From positions 310,001-374,000 of the forward strand of contig JAIVFJ010000007.1 of the NCBI GenBank assembly GCA_025765615.1: a DNA stretch of 64,000 bases, read 5' to 3'. Positions 42,334 through 54,800 of this stretch are shown here, piece by piece. Each line of letters starts with the position of its first letter. Position 1 is the stretch's first letter. The notes under the pieces are model-generated. The model did no database searches. It was not told the origin of the DNA and was given only the letters and a program-made list of their open reading frames with translations. The DNA comes from Zopfochytrium polystomum (Eukaryota; Chytridiomycota; Chytridiomycetes; Chytridiales; Chytridiaceae). The position numbers and the translations under genes were made by a program.

Positions 42334-42893
42334 CCGGTGTTGGGCCCTTTCTTGAACAGGATGATTTGTGCTGGGACTTTTTTATTTTGGATCTCAATTG
42401 TTTTCTTTCATGCGTTGATCAATTACCGAACTTCTCGACGGATCATATGACGCATCGTCAAAATACACGTATATCCAACCACTCTTCGCCTTTGTTGGTA
42501 AAAGGTTTACCCTGTTAGGAAAGCACGAGAACGAGCAGTGAACGGCGTCTTTCGCTCGCTATCAAGTTCTCCCTTCTCGTCCAATCGCACGACGATCGCG
42601 CCACCGGCGAGCACCGACTATTTGCGAAGCGGTCGACCACTCTCCGGCGATCGCTTTTCGTGTCTCTGCGGAAGCGGTAAAGCGCAAAGGCGGGGAAAAG
42701 TGTGTCTTTCGTTTTTTTTCCTTGCGGGATTTCAATTTTTCGTTTTCAGCTAATTTTTCCCGCTCTCCCACAACCCCGCCAAGAGAAGAAGCCGTGCTTT
42801 TTGTCCCAGCCACAGCTCTGCTATTTAAGTCGGGGCCTTCCTCATCCTCATCCATCACCTTGCTGATACCCCCGTCCTCAGATCTTTCCCACG
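42334..42893. other. intergenic region
   Basis: 3' flank of the HPPD gene and CT-rich promoter/leader of the next gene. Nothing else recognised. Confidence 0.3.
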
Positions 42894-43726
42894 ATGAAGC
42901 TCTCCATCCTCCAACTGCTCGCAATCGCCTGCACCGCAGCCGTTGTGGCTGCTGCACCGCTCCCCGCCCGACAAAACGCGCTCGCGCTGTCGCTACATGG
43001 CGCCTCAAAAGCTTCCGCCCTTGTGCGAAGGGGTAAGCATTTCTTCTTTCCTCCAGTACCTCAGCGATCCAGTAATAAAGCGACCACCCAACTTCCACCG
43101 CGCCTCACCCCCCCCTCGGATCGTCTTTCGCAGAGGATGATGGTAAGCACTGTATAGACGCAACCACTGCCAGATCCGTCACGCTCACACTGCAAAAAAC
43201 ACTCCAAATCGTACCACCTTATTGTGTTCTCAGAGACCCCTCGCCGTAAACGCGGTCGCATCCACAGGGCCTTCGGCAACATGAAGCGCAAGTTCCGGGA
43301 CGCGTTCGGGAAGCTCAAGAAGTTGGCCGGCAGGCGGTACCGCAAGAACAAATCTGCAAAGGCCAAGAAGGTCGAACCCAGGGTCGAACCAGTTTCGGAG
43401 CCAGCTTCCGATTCCGCACCTCCCGCTGAAGGACCCGCAGGTGAGTCGAACCGAAAGCTTTTTCGTCCCACACTCAATTGCAAGTCTTCTATTTCTGATC
43501 CCTATTATAACCTTCGCCCCCCTTCCCTCCAATCCATCTCCCTCCATTAATTCTCTTTCATCGGCACCCAGCATTTGGTGACGACGAGGCCTTTTATGAC
43601 GAGGTGGCCGATGAGTCCCTTGACGACGAGGCGTTCGACAACGACGACGCTGCGGACGATGAGGTCATCGATGATGAGTTCAACGAAGATGACTTGGCCG
43701 ACGACGATTTCGAAAACGACGAGTGA
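42894..43726 (+). CDS. small secreted protein with basic core and acidic tail, gene 1
   Basis: ATG 42894 starts a signal peptide (MKLSILQLLAIACTAAVVAA, cleavage near APLPA). Exons 42894-43032, an optional 9-nt microexon 43134-43142 (Glu-Asp-Asp), 43234-43440 and 43572-43726 are all in phase, giving about 169 residues. Exon 3 encodes a strongly cationic helix (RRKRGRIHRAFGNMKRKF, DAFGKLKKLAGRRYRKNK). Exon 4 encodes an almost purely acidic tail (DDEAFYDEVADESLDDEA, and so on). No cysteines follow the signal peptide. The pattern resembles a cationic peptide held by an acidic pro-segment, or an effector that binds polyanions. I recognise no family. Its neighbour at 44252 has a similar layout. Confidence 0.72.
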
Positions 43727-44098
43727 AGATCTCGAGTGCCGTATTCCCATACTTTTTTGTTTACACAGTACTAGTATGTCGCTTTGAAATAAAGTAGCCG
43801 GTTTGATGAATCAAGTCGTAGTCGGTACCTTTTTGGGATTGCGGAACGGCTTCTACCTACGAGGTTCATCAGCAGACTCTGCTAGAAGTACGTGTCCGGG
43901 TGGTTATGGCCGAAAAGACCAATCTGTCGCGACCCAGTCGGTGACCAAAGCACGAGTGCAACGGATGACTTGTTCTGCTTGTGCCACCCGCCGTCAGAAA
44001 ATTACTTGCTTCTTTTTTTGCCTTACGAATAAGTGCTTGCTGCTAAAGCACCACCGCAAAAGCACTAAGCACCCTGGCCTTTTTCTGCCCTTTCTCTT

Positions 44099-44133
<35 letters not shown>

Positions 44134-44251
44134 GAACACATGCACGGGGAGCACCGCCCACATAAATTCAAAAAGGGCCCTCCACGCTGACCACCAACAC
44201 TCCACACTGACCACCAACACATCGCCTCGCCTCCGACAGTGTCTCTCAACA
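43727..44251. other. intergenic region with (AC)n microsatellite
   Basis: No gene. A CA dinucleotide run spans about 44101-44128, just before the leader of the second secreted-protein gene. Confidence 0.4.
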
Positions 44252-44927
44252 ATGAAGCCGGCCCTCGTGCAACTAATTACTTTGTTCGCTATTTCGGCGA
44301 TCGCCACTGCCGCCCCTGTTCCAGGCGACAATGCGCTTCTTCCCGATACCAACGGTGGCATCGAGAGCCCTGGGCAGACTGGTATGTTTGAAGAGTCGCC
44401 CGCCCATCGCTGTTCCTTCCCGAGGGAGATACGACTGCACGCTGCTTACAACATGATCGGCGATTTCCACCACTCAGTCCATCCCAACGATTACTTTGAA
44501 TAACCTTACACAACTGCAGGGAGCGGTTCCCTGACGGTATCTTTCCGCCAGCAGTTCAAAGAACGGTTGCCTAAGGCCCTACGAAGGAAGGTGCGCGGGA
44601 TGAGGAGGAAGCACCGTCACCACAGCAAGGCGGCAGACTCAGCAGCATCGTCTCAGAACGATGGTTCATCAGGTGGAGCCGGCCGTCGCTTTGAAGCCAC
44701 TTTGTTTCGCTAACTGTCCCCACGAATATAACAATTTAAAGGGTATGTCGACAACGAGTCTTTCTCCGGGTGACGTTGAGGTGCTCGACACCCAAGAGTA
44801 CGGCGACAGCGGCGCCCTCGATCAAGACGACACCACCGACGAGTTTCTCGGTGGCATACTCATGGAGAGTGCCGAGGAGCTCGCGAACGAAGGTGCAAAT
44901 GAGGGGTGGAAGGCTGCTTGGGCTTGA
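44252..44927 (+). CDS. small secreted protein with basic core and acidic tail, gene 2
   Basis: ATG 44252 gives a signal peptide (MKPALVQLITLFAISAIATA). Exon 1 ends at 44381 (GTATGT). Exon 2 (44520-44672) is cationic: FRQQFKERLPKALRRKVR, GMRRKHRHHSKAAD. The acidic part (SPGDVEVLDTQEYGDSGALD, then DDTTDEFLGG) lies in an open frame to 44927. The junction into it is unresolved: the AAAG acceptor at 44741 gives a different phase, so a frameshift or another acceptor is needed. The order signal peptide, basic helix and acidic tail is the same as in the gene at 42894, so I take them as tandem paralogues of unknown function. Confidence 0.55.
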
Positions 44928-45040
44928 AGGAAGGCGAAAGCGACCCCGTCAAAGACGCGTGCCTAAGATCCCGATCTTTGGGTAGTCGCCGTTCTACCTT
45001 CGGTGTTGCCGGGATTTTTCTGGAGCGGGAGAGAGAGAGT

Positions 45041-45073
<33 letters not shown>

Positions 45074-46515
45074 CTCTGGCGTACCACGAGTGCAGTGTGG
45101 TCATAGGCGAGGGTGTCGTGGAGCTTTTTGACAAGATACCGGAATACTATCGGGAGGGGATGCGTCGGAGGAACCGAGGGATTGGTGAACGCTTGCGTCG
45201 GTGGATTGGCATCTGAAGTATTTCATCTCTTGCCGCTAGTTTTATTCTTAACAATCCGGCTTGACGAATATCATGTCCATGGCATGCGCTCTTGGTCCCC
45301 AGTGCAAATGCATCTACGCCGATCCAGCCCCCGATAGGAGAATGACTGGTCCGAAGTTTTCATATGGGAACGAGTGAGAGTTCAACGTCGCTGGAAAAGG
45401 CGGCGCACTGGCTCAGGGTTCATGCTCCGTGAATGCGGGGAACATGACATGACATCACATCGATAAATACACTAAGATGACGTTGTTGGCGCGCCCACGC
45501 TCTCCACCTGACACACGTGCGAGCGGAGTTGGAATCGCCGCCCAATTAACCCGTCATGAGACCGTCGCAAGGAAATGTAATTCGGCTGCCGACACGGAGC
45601 GTGGTGCCAAGCAGCAATGCAACTTGCCATCCATGCCATGAGGAATGCGGATAGTTCGCGTGATCCCGTTTTCGTGCCTGCCGTTCGTGGGTGGTGCCTA
45701 AAAAGGTTTTTCCCTCCATTTTTCCGTTCACCCGCTTGCTCGGGTCCCATGACTGCGCTTGTCGGATAACCGCTTTTGGGAATCTAGCTTTAGACAGAAA
45801 GACATAGACAGAAAGACAGAGTCGGCCAGGAGGAAAATTCTGCTTAACGTTCACCACGTGCCAACAAAGCAGGCTTGTCGGTTTTCGCATGGGCGTCGCG
45901 CACTCGCATCCTGTCTCTCGGTCTGTGTGACAGCCGCGCATATCTCGCTTCCGTCGACCTGTCTGTCTGCCTGTCTGTCTGTCTGCTTGTCGGCTGTCTC
46001 TCTGTCTGTCGGTGTAGGTCTAGTGTCTGTCGGTCTCTTGAAACAGCAAGAAAATAGCATCAAACAATCAATCAATCAATTTAATCCAATCATCATCGTC
46101 GTCAAACACCCAATCGGCCACCCGCACCCACCAAGGTCAGCCAGCCAGCCAGCCAGCCAGACCGCGCACGCCGTGCCGTGCGTGCCGTCATCATCGTCGC
46201 TATCGGCTTCTGCCCCCCTTTCTTCCCCTCTCCCGCCCTTATCCGCCCTGCCCAACGCTTCCTTCCCAACCACCGACTCTGCAGCGCTGCAGCACCTCTT
46301 CTCCCTTCTCCCTTCTGCAGCTCGTCCGCCCCATTTCCCCTTTGCCTTTGCCACCACCCCCAGACACACACACACCCACACACAAAAGTCGCCGCAACAT
46401 CTCGTCACTGCTGCCCCTGCGTCACTCGCTCACACTTACGGCCGCACGACATCATACTGACCGCCGTCGGGTTTCCCCCTGCACAGACTCGAGCCTCATA
46501 TTTACCATCAACACG
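44928..46515. other. intergenic region rich in microsatellites
   Basis: No gene recognised. Repeats: (GA)n at about 45028-45072, CTGT-type repeats at about 45960-46035, CAAT repeats near 46065-46082 and CCAG repeats near 46137-46160. The last about 150 bases, with (CA)n, form the leader of the glycosidase gene. Confidence 0.5.
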
Positions 46516-49500
46516 ATGAAGAACAGTGCCGCTGCTCTGGCGGTGGCCCTGGCCACCGCTTCCGCGGTTGTCGCGTCGCCCTCTCCGCTGACGCTGCCCC
46601 TCACTGACCCTGCGGTCGCCGCCGCAGCCGCCGAAGACGCTAGCGGTTTCCACGAGGCCGCGGCTGCCCTGCTCGAGGGGGACGCTAACCCGCAGCGACG
46701 CCTGCATCGCCGTTACACCGACTGGCGAACCGGCAACGCCGGCCAGGTGACCTTCGCATCTTTCTGTGACTGGACCGGCGGCGACATTGCAAATGCCGCG
46801 AGTGGCAGCGACGGCTGTGGCACCCTCTGCCTCGCGAAGCCCGGCTGCGTCAAGTTTACCTGGGCGGTCCCTGGGATCTGCTACATGAAGGACGCGACCG
46901 CATCCGCTGAACCCGTCACCAACATTGGCGCGCTGTGCGGAAAGGTCGCGCCCCCTGGAACCAACGTCCGCTACTCGTGGTCCTCGGCCGTGGACGGCCG
47001 CGTGTCCGTTGCGTCGGACTGCGATTGGGCTGGCGGCGACGTGCGCACCGTGAGCGCTTCGTCCTCAGATGCCTGCGCATCGTCGTGCCTCGCAGACTCG
47101 ACTTGCTTCAAGTTCACCTACGCAAACGGCTCGTGCGCCCTGAAGAACACGAACGCGGCCGCTGTCGTATCGGCGAAGACTGGCGCCGTCTGTGGAGTCG
47201 TTGGTGAGTGGCATTCGCATCCCTGAACGCCTCCACGTCGATGACGTCACACCCCTTGTCTTTTGTGCATACTTGCGGCGCTCTGACCCTACCGACCCCC
47301 GCAACCAGCCCACTCCTCGTCCATCTCTTGGGCCGATGCCACTACAAAGGCTAAAGCCCTGGTCGCACAGCTCTCGCTCTCGGAAAAGATCTCCATGGCA
47401 TCCGGCTCCGGCGAGCTGGTCGGTCCCTGCGTCGGCAGCATCTACTCGAAGGCCTCGATTGGCTTCCAAGGCTTTTGTCTCCAAGACTCTCCCACCGGTG
47501 TCCGCTATGCCAACAATGTCTCGGCCTTCCCGGCGGGCATCAGTCTGGCTGCGACCTTTGACAAGACGCTCATGTTCAACCACGGCCTTTATATGGGACG
47601 CGAAGCCCGAGGCAAGGGTGTCCACGTCCTGCTGTCCCCCATGATGAACATTGCCCGCGCTCCCGCCGCTGGCCGCAACTGGGAAGGTGCTGGTGGCGAC
47701 CCGCAGCTGCACGCTGTGTCCGCCTCGCTCCAGGTCCAGGGTATTCAGACCAGCGGCGTCATTGCGACTGCAAAGCACTTTATCCTGAACGAGCAGGAGA
47801 CGAACCGCCACGGCAGCAACTCTATTGTCGGAACCCGCGCTCTCCACGAAGTCTACCTGAAGCCTTTCCGCGCTTGCGTCGAAGCCGGAGTCGCCGCCGT
47901 CATGTGCAGCTACAATGCCGTGAACGGAACCCTCGCCTGCGCAAACCCGGCTGTCAGCGACCTTCTGAAGAAGGAGCTCGGATTCCAAGGGTTCGTCATG
48001 ACCGACTGGTTTGCGTCCACCGACACTGTCGGCACGGCAAACGGCGGCACCGACATGGCCATGCCGGGTAACCACGTTGAGGGAATCGGATCGGACCCGT
48101 TGTACGGACAAAACTTGGAATCTGCGGTCAACAACGGTCAGGTTCCGCTTTCGCGTGTTGACGACATGGCTACCCGCATCTTGGCGGCTTGGATCAAAGT
48201 GGGCCAGGTGGGTTATTCATGAATGGTCATTACTTTTTTTCCTATGGCAGAAGTAAACCCTGGTGCATTACAGAACGATGGAACTTTCCCCTGGACCAAC
48301 TTCGACTCTTGGACTCCCTCCAACTCGAAGCCCGTCGGTGTTCAGGCCGACCACAAAGTTCACATTCGTGCCGGTTAGATAAAAGTGTTAGCAATTGTGA
48401 CTCTCTCTAATTTCGTATTGCACACTTTTAGTCGGAGCTGCATCGTCGATTCTCACGAAGAACGCGGACGCCACACTTCCAATCACTGCCGCAAAGTACA
48501 AGACCATTGCTGTGATTGGCGATGACGCCAGGGCTGCGTCGAACCCGAACGGATGCTCCGACCACGGCTGTATTGATGGCGTTGTCGCCCAGGGATGGGG
48601 TTCAGGAACTACGAACTTCCCGTACCTTATTGCGGTTAGTATTTTTATGCTATGTTTATTTATCTTCAATCTTTCCATAAATCTCATATATCTTCTTGCT
48701 TAAACATTTGTCAGCCTGTCGACGGTATCACGGCTGCTGCCTCTAAGCGCTCGATCAGCGTCGTCTCTTCTCTGTCCAACACTGGATCTGACGGTGCGAA
48801 AGCCGCCAACTCTGCGGACCTTGCAGTCGTATTTGTTGCAGCAGACTCTGGTGAAGAGTACATCACTGTCAACGGAAACAAGGGCGACCGTAACGACCTC
48901 AACCTGTGGTCTAATGGAGACTCGCTCATCACCTCCGTAGCTGCAACCGGCAAGCCCATGGTGGTCGTTATCCATGGCCCCGGCGCTGTGAACATGAGCG
49001 CTTGGATTGACTTGCCCAACATCAAGTCCATTGTCTACGCATTGATGCCGGGCCAAGAAGCCGGAAACGCCATCGCAGACGTGTTGTTTGGCGACGTCAA
49101 CCCCTCTGGCAGGCTCCCATTCGTCGTCGCCCGCAACCGCGACGAATACGCCGCCGACGTTGTCTACACCAACACCCCCGTCAACTACAACGAAGGCATC
49201 CTCGTCGACTACCGCTGGTTCGAAGCCCGCGGAAAAACACCGATCTACCCGTTCGGCCACGGTCTCTCGTACACAACGTTTGCGTACTCGAACCTCAACG
49301 TCGGCGCCGTCAACGCTTCGACCGGCGCTTTCTCCGTCTCGGTGTCCGTGACCAACACGGGCGGCGTTGATGGATACGAGGTCGTCCAGCTGTACCTGCT
49401 GCTCCCCGCCAACACGTGCGAGGCGATCGGCTGCGCGAAGGAGCTCCGCGACTTTGAGCGGGTGTGGGTCCCCGCCGGATCGACGGTCACCGTCTCGTTC

Positions 49501-49632
49501 AGCGTGCCCAAGCGTGCGTACGAAGTCTGGAGCGCCACCACGAACGGCTGGACCGCGTCTTCTGGAAGCGTCAAGGTCCTCGTCGGTGCGTCGGCCGCGG
49601 ATATCCGCGTGTCCTCCACCATTTCAGTGTAA
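46516..49632 (+). CDS. secreted GH3 beta-glucosidase with N-terminal PAN/apple-like domains
   Basis: Exons 46516-47203, 47309-48207, 48274-48373, 48432-48634 and 48715-49632 join in phase, giving 935 residues. A signal peptide (AAALAVALATASAVVA) is followed by two Cys-rich repeats (SFCDWTGGDI...CGTLCLAKPGCVKFTW and SDCDWAGGDV...CASSCLADSTCFKFTY) of PAN/apple type, likely carbohydrate or protein binding. Exon 2 onward is glycoside hydrolase family 3: KHFILNEQE, the nucleophile Asp in GFVMTDWFAS (about D462), a C-terminal sandwich with GVVAQGWGSG, LMPGQEAGNAIADVLFGDVN, PSGRLPF, then an Fn3-like domain (YPFGHGLSYTTF). The enzyme releases glucose from beta-glucans or cellobiose outside the cell. 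Fusion to apple-like domains is uncommon and may anchor it to substrate or wall. Confidence 0.93.
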
Positions 49633-51853
49633 AAACGAAGGAAAAAAAAGTATGTTTAGGGAAAAACGGAAAGAAAAAATACTGTTGTAATCTTGGGAAA
49701 TGGATAGCCGATTCCAACAATCGCCTTCCGTCTCCGCTGCTCTTTTTCTTTCAAACCGAGTAATTTACCTTTTGTTGTGACCCTTTTTGTCCTGTTGTTT
49801 TTTTGTTAGCTTGTGTTGGTGACCTCGCTCGAAACCTCTTAACACTTCCCTGAAGCCTTCGCTCTCGACCAATTGATTCCTTTCACTCGTTCTTCCCGCC
49901 TTTCTTGGGCTGTCAACCCCTACCACGCGCCTTTGTCCAATCCATGTACTTTACTGCTTTAGAACCGAAACCACGAGAAAATGAGGAAGAGAAAAAAAAA
50001 AAAAAATCGAAACATCGTCTGGTTCCACGTTCTTGAAAACATGCGAACCCCAAGGCTCTTCCTCTCCAGCATTTTTTTTTTTTTTATATTGTTACAGCCC
50101 CAAAGGGGCTGACAGGAAGAGAAAGAGCCATCAACAGTGAACTGATATAGACAACGTCCACGTATCAACTCAGCAAACCCACCCCATGAACTACAGACTT
50201 GCAGGGTTGTCAGGCATCTCAACTGCACCACTCCTTGTGCTTCAACACCGTACTCTTTCTTGTTGCCTTCAGCAGCTGGCGTTGTGACTTGAACCCTGTG
50301 CCCTTGAGCGACAGTTACCCAGACCCCCCATGCTTTCCCAGCTAGGCTCTCATGAGTGGCGCTCTTCCTCTCCAGGCGCTGGAGGTTGTTTCTTGATGAC
50401 TAATATCGCTTTCTCTTCCTTTTTTTTTTTGTCCTGCTCTTCATCTGCACCCAAATCCTGGCATACTTGAAAGACAATGAACACCTCTTCATCCAGCCGG
50501 CCTGCTCAATACATCTCCAAAAAATTCCCTCAGCACTTCCGACGCCTGATACCCACCAACTCGCGGTGCACGGGTCAAGCGCTGTCGAGGAGATGATGGG
50601 ACGTGCAAGAACAAATGCAGAAGTGAAAAACAACACCAACAAGAAACCAGAACCAACAACAAGTCTCAAACCCCACATACGTGCTGCTTGGCGCGGTTGG
50701 GAGCCGCACATGACAACTCGGCTGGCACCTTTTGCCTGGCAGGATAACGAGTTGCAGCGCTGCCCTTCAGGCGAGTCGCCTTGCTCGCTCACCTAGCCAT
50801 CGCCACGCGATTTGCGCAGGAACCCCTGTCTGTGGGGAAACTGGCCAAGTCGGTTCGAGCTCACCGCGCTGAGATGAACAACGCCCAACGACTCTTTGCT
50901 AAACTTAACATTGCTTTGCCTCGTGCCCGTGCACACTTGCTTGCTGTGTTTCGCGGGCGCACACCGCGGCCAACAACCGACTCTCCAACAGCGTGCCTGC
51001 GCGCGCCTTCCCCGGATCGTCGCCACCACCCACCCACTCCAGTCAAACGGTGACGAGGAACTTTCAGGGCCCCTGCCTATTTACATGTTCGCGACGAAGA
51101 CACAAAGAAAAACACGAAATCGTATATATACTGGCTGCCCCAGAAACCGCGCCTTTCCCCCCACACACCAGGAGAGTCCCGTCCAATCTCCCTTCTTTCT
51201 TCTTGCCAACCCCTGCTCTTTGTCTGACTTCGCGGTTACGGGGGCATTCGAGGGCATAGTTTCAGCAGCAGTGGGCATTGCACACTTCTCCGTTGCCGCC
51301 AGCCTTTGCCTTCTGATCCCAATTCTTTCATTGAGTGCACCGCTGCCACTCTCTTGCCACCGACGCAGCGATGCCCGCTCCTTCGACTTCGAGAGGCCGC
51401 CCGTTGGCGCAAGACAAACTGGCTACGGCAGGTCCACCTCGCTCTTCGGCGATGCCGTTCGCCGACAGTGCTACCGGGGGTGGGAAACTCGGTCTTGGCT
51501 TTCGTTTGATTATGGGCATGGAAAGAAATGGGGAGGGGAGGGGAGGGGAGAGTGATCGACGAGAAGTGGGGGCGAACAATGCAAGTGAATAAATTTGCTT
51601 CGACGAGTGAATGGCGGAAAGGTTTGAAATGACGAAGACGACCGCCTCTATTAAAGCGACATATAGTCGAAAAGAGGAAACGAATCCGCCGCTTCAAGGC
51701 TGCGTCGGACTTTCCAAAAGGCTTCCAAGTCACAAGCGGAATGAAATCAAACGGAATAACATAAATAAAATTAAAATAATAACCAAGTGAATGCATCAAG
51801 GGGCAGAAAAAGGAGAAAGACGAGCGGGTTATTCAGGAAAGCCTGTGAATATT
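49633..51853. other. intergenic region, no supported gene
   Basis: A, T and CT runs (for example near 50000 and 50070) and several unsupported frames. A minus-strand Ala-rich stretch near 51200-51540 (EGAGIAASVARE) is weakly reminiscent of the LEA-like genes but is too fragmentary to call. Confidence 0.35.
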
Positions 51854-54800
51854 CTAAATCTCAGACTTGAGCACACGGTCGATGCAGTTGTGGATATACT
51901 CCTTCCTCCCAGACAAGTCCACTCCAAACACCCTCGTAAGCTCCTCCCGAACGCTCTTTCGCGTCACTGTCATTAGATCCGCCGTCGCCAAGATCTGGCG
52001 GATTTGCATCAGCAGTTCCTCATCTGATGGCTGCTGCAGCTGGCCGCCCGTGCGGGTGCTGGTTGCCGACATGCTTGGTGACTGCGATACCCAACTCTGG
52101 CGCGGCGCTTTGCTGGTACTGCTGTTCATATTGCCGGATATCGAGGGCGCTGCGGAGCCGATGGGCATCGCGGCGATTCCGGAAGGGAACGCGCCGTACG
52201 CCGATGCGGGAGCCCCGTAGGCGGACGCAGCGTACATGGAGGGGGCGGGGTTCGACAATGCAAGAACGGCTGGCTGCACAACGCCGCCGTAGGCCGATGT
52301 CGCGTAGACGGACCCTGGGTACATCCCCGGCGTCGTTGTTGCGGCTGGCATGCCGGAGAAACCGAAAGAAAGAGGCCCAGGAATGTGCTGAGACCCTTCT
52401 GATTGGGTTTCAATTTTCTCGAGCCGTTCAATCTCATAGTCGGACCACCTTTTTAGAGGTATGTCGGCCGGGTTGAACTATCGATGAAATAAATCATAAG
52501 TGCGTTGATCGGTAAATCAACAGAAAATCGAAAAAGTACTGCTTACAGGCTCTTGTAAAACTTCCACTTCCTTCTTCTGACCTTCTTCGGTAACCATGCG
52601 AGTATTTCCCCACGAAAAGTCGTCAAAGTGCCAGAAGGCATAAATTGGAATGTACATGGAGAAGTAGAGAATTGCGCAAAGATACTGATTGAGATATGGA
52701 ATGTTAGACTTGCAAACGCCTTTCAGCAGGTAATAATATAGAGCCTTACAATGATCATCCATCCGATGTGCTGCCACTGCAGCTTGACCAGGAAGATGAT
52801 AACCTGGAATCCGTAGATAGCGGCCAACATGATCAGCGAAATGAGAGGGAAACTTGTTGCGACACCGCTGACAGCTGCGTAGATCAAATATCCGATGTAA
52901 ATGAGGGCCGCGGGCTGGACAAACGTCGCCATCAGGTCGATGAACACGACAAACCGCAAGTCGAAGCAGCAGAATCCGCACAACTCGGGAAGAGAGAGAA
53001 GCTCGAACAAGTTGTGGACCGTCGAGTTAATCCAGCGGCGGCGTTGCGAGACGAGAACACTCCATTTCTCAGGAGCGTTGGTCTTCGCTCTAGCATCAGG
53101 GGTGAAGGAGGTCCTCATGTGCGGGAAGTGCTTTAGCAGCAAGGTCGTGAGGTATCGGTCCTCCCCGAGGTGGAGGAGGTTCTTCATATGAAGCGTGTTC
53201 ACTTCGTTCTCCGCGTAGTCGTTAACAAGACCTGGAGCAACGAGAAGAGGAATGTTTTTGACGGGAGTGCGTATACGGAAGATTGAGAAACAACCAGGAA
53301 GACAAGTGACCGAGCCGAAAAGGGACTCAAAAGCCTTTGCTAGATGGTGGGATATGTAGTACTCGTAGACCTAGCCGGGCTGTAAGCCAAATGCTCATGC
53401 AGACAACTGTATTTAGGAGCACTAACCTGCATCATTGTGACCCATGAATCCATCTCGTTGGCGAGGGTTGTTTCACCACAAAGTGCGATAACCTTCGAGT
53501 CACGCGTCATGCACGAAACCAGTCGGTTAAGTGAATCAGGTGTGACCTCCGTGTCGGCATCAATTGACAGAATGAATTCGTAGTATGATGGGTCAACTCC
53601 GATGACATTTTTCATCTGATGATACATTTCGAGCTCCAGGGGGTTCATTGGTTGGTTATAGTGGACTCGCGACAAGAATCGCATAAGGATTAGCTGAGAA
53701 TCTCGCTTGCCGCTGAACAAAGCGAAGGGTTAGAGTAAAACTCGTACGATACTTGTGGCATTACCGGTTACCGGGTCGATTTCGCTCGCTGGGCTTCCCA
53801 ACCTTGACCACTACCACATATGGTACAACTTTGCCTTCAATTTCATAAAGTCCGGCGTAAACCTTTGCCATGTTGTGCTGCTTGTTGCCTTCTCCGAGCG
53901 ACTCGAATGAAAATGATTCCGGATCATAAGTAGGATCAACACCAAAAATATCCAGAACAATCCTAGGTGTCGGCCTGTCGTTGCCGGAACCAATAATCAT
54001 TCCGTCCGCAATGATGAACAGCAGCTTGTGTTTGTCATCGTACATAAGCGCGGCAAGACTGTCAATCGTTCGGCGAAGTGAAGTTTCGCCCTCCGTGTAA
54101 CACGGTACTTGGCAAATAACAAACTTATCATGATCTTCTGGCTGGCTCCGAGTGCCAAACTGCAAGGCCGCTACAAATTTAAAGCCGATAACGATCACGA
54201 GGAGGACAGAAGCAGCCAGAAGAATGTAATTCGGAACAATGCACTTGAGGTCTTCACGGTGATCGATCGCGCCAATCTTGAACATTCCGTTAAGGCAGGT
54301 TATTCCCTGGTTGTACATAGTAATGTTCGAAGATCGAATGAAACTGAAAACCGATGATGCGTCGCGGTACGAGGCGCTATACTGGTCAAATGTCTGCTTG
54401 AACAAATCACCCATGAAATTGCCCGTATATTGTCCATTGTAGAACGCGCTAACATCATACACCTGGTCGTTGGCAATAATGACACGATAGCCTGCGTCCA
54501 AGAGGTCTTGGACTCCTTGCCGGTTCCACACGACAGTCCCAGCAATAAAGCCTTGCATGTTTGGTATGTGATCAAAAAGATATCCACTGTATAGACCGTG
54601 CTGATACCATGTCCCAGCCTGGAGAAGGTCCTGATTCTGAGTCGGAAATAGCACGAACCCAGCGGGTTTGGCGAAAGTAGGGCAATAGGTGCTCCAAAAT
54701 GCACTCTTGTCGAACATCACGCTGACATCCTTTCCAAGCACAATGTTCTGCCAAACGGATGCTGATGCCGAAGTATGGGTAGTGTACTTGTCGTAGGCTT

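Noticed and set aside
50400..50792. 130-residue minus-strand ORF
   Set aside because: Mixed composition, Lys/Arg run from a poly-T tract, no splice or promoter support and no family resemblance.
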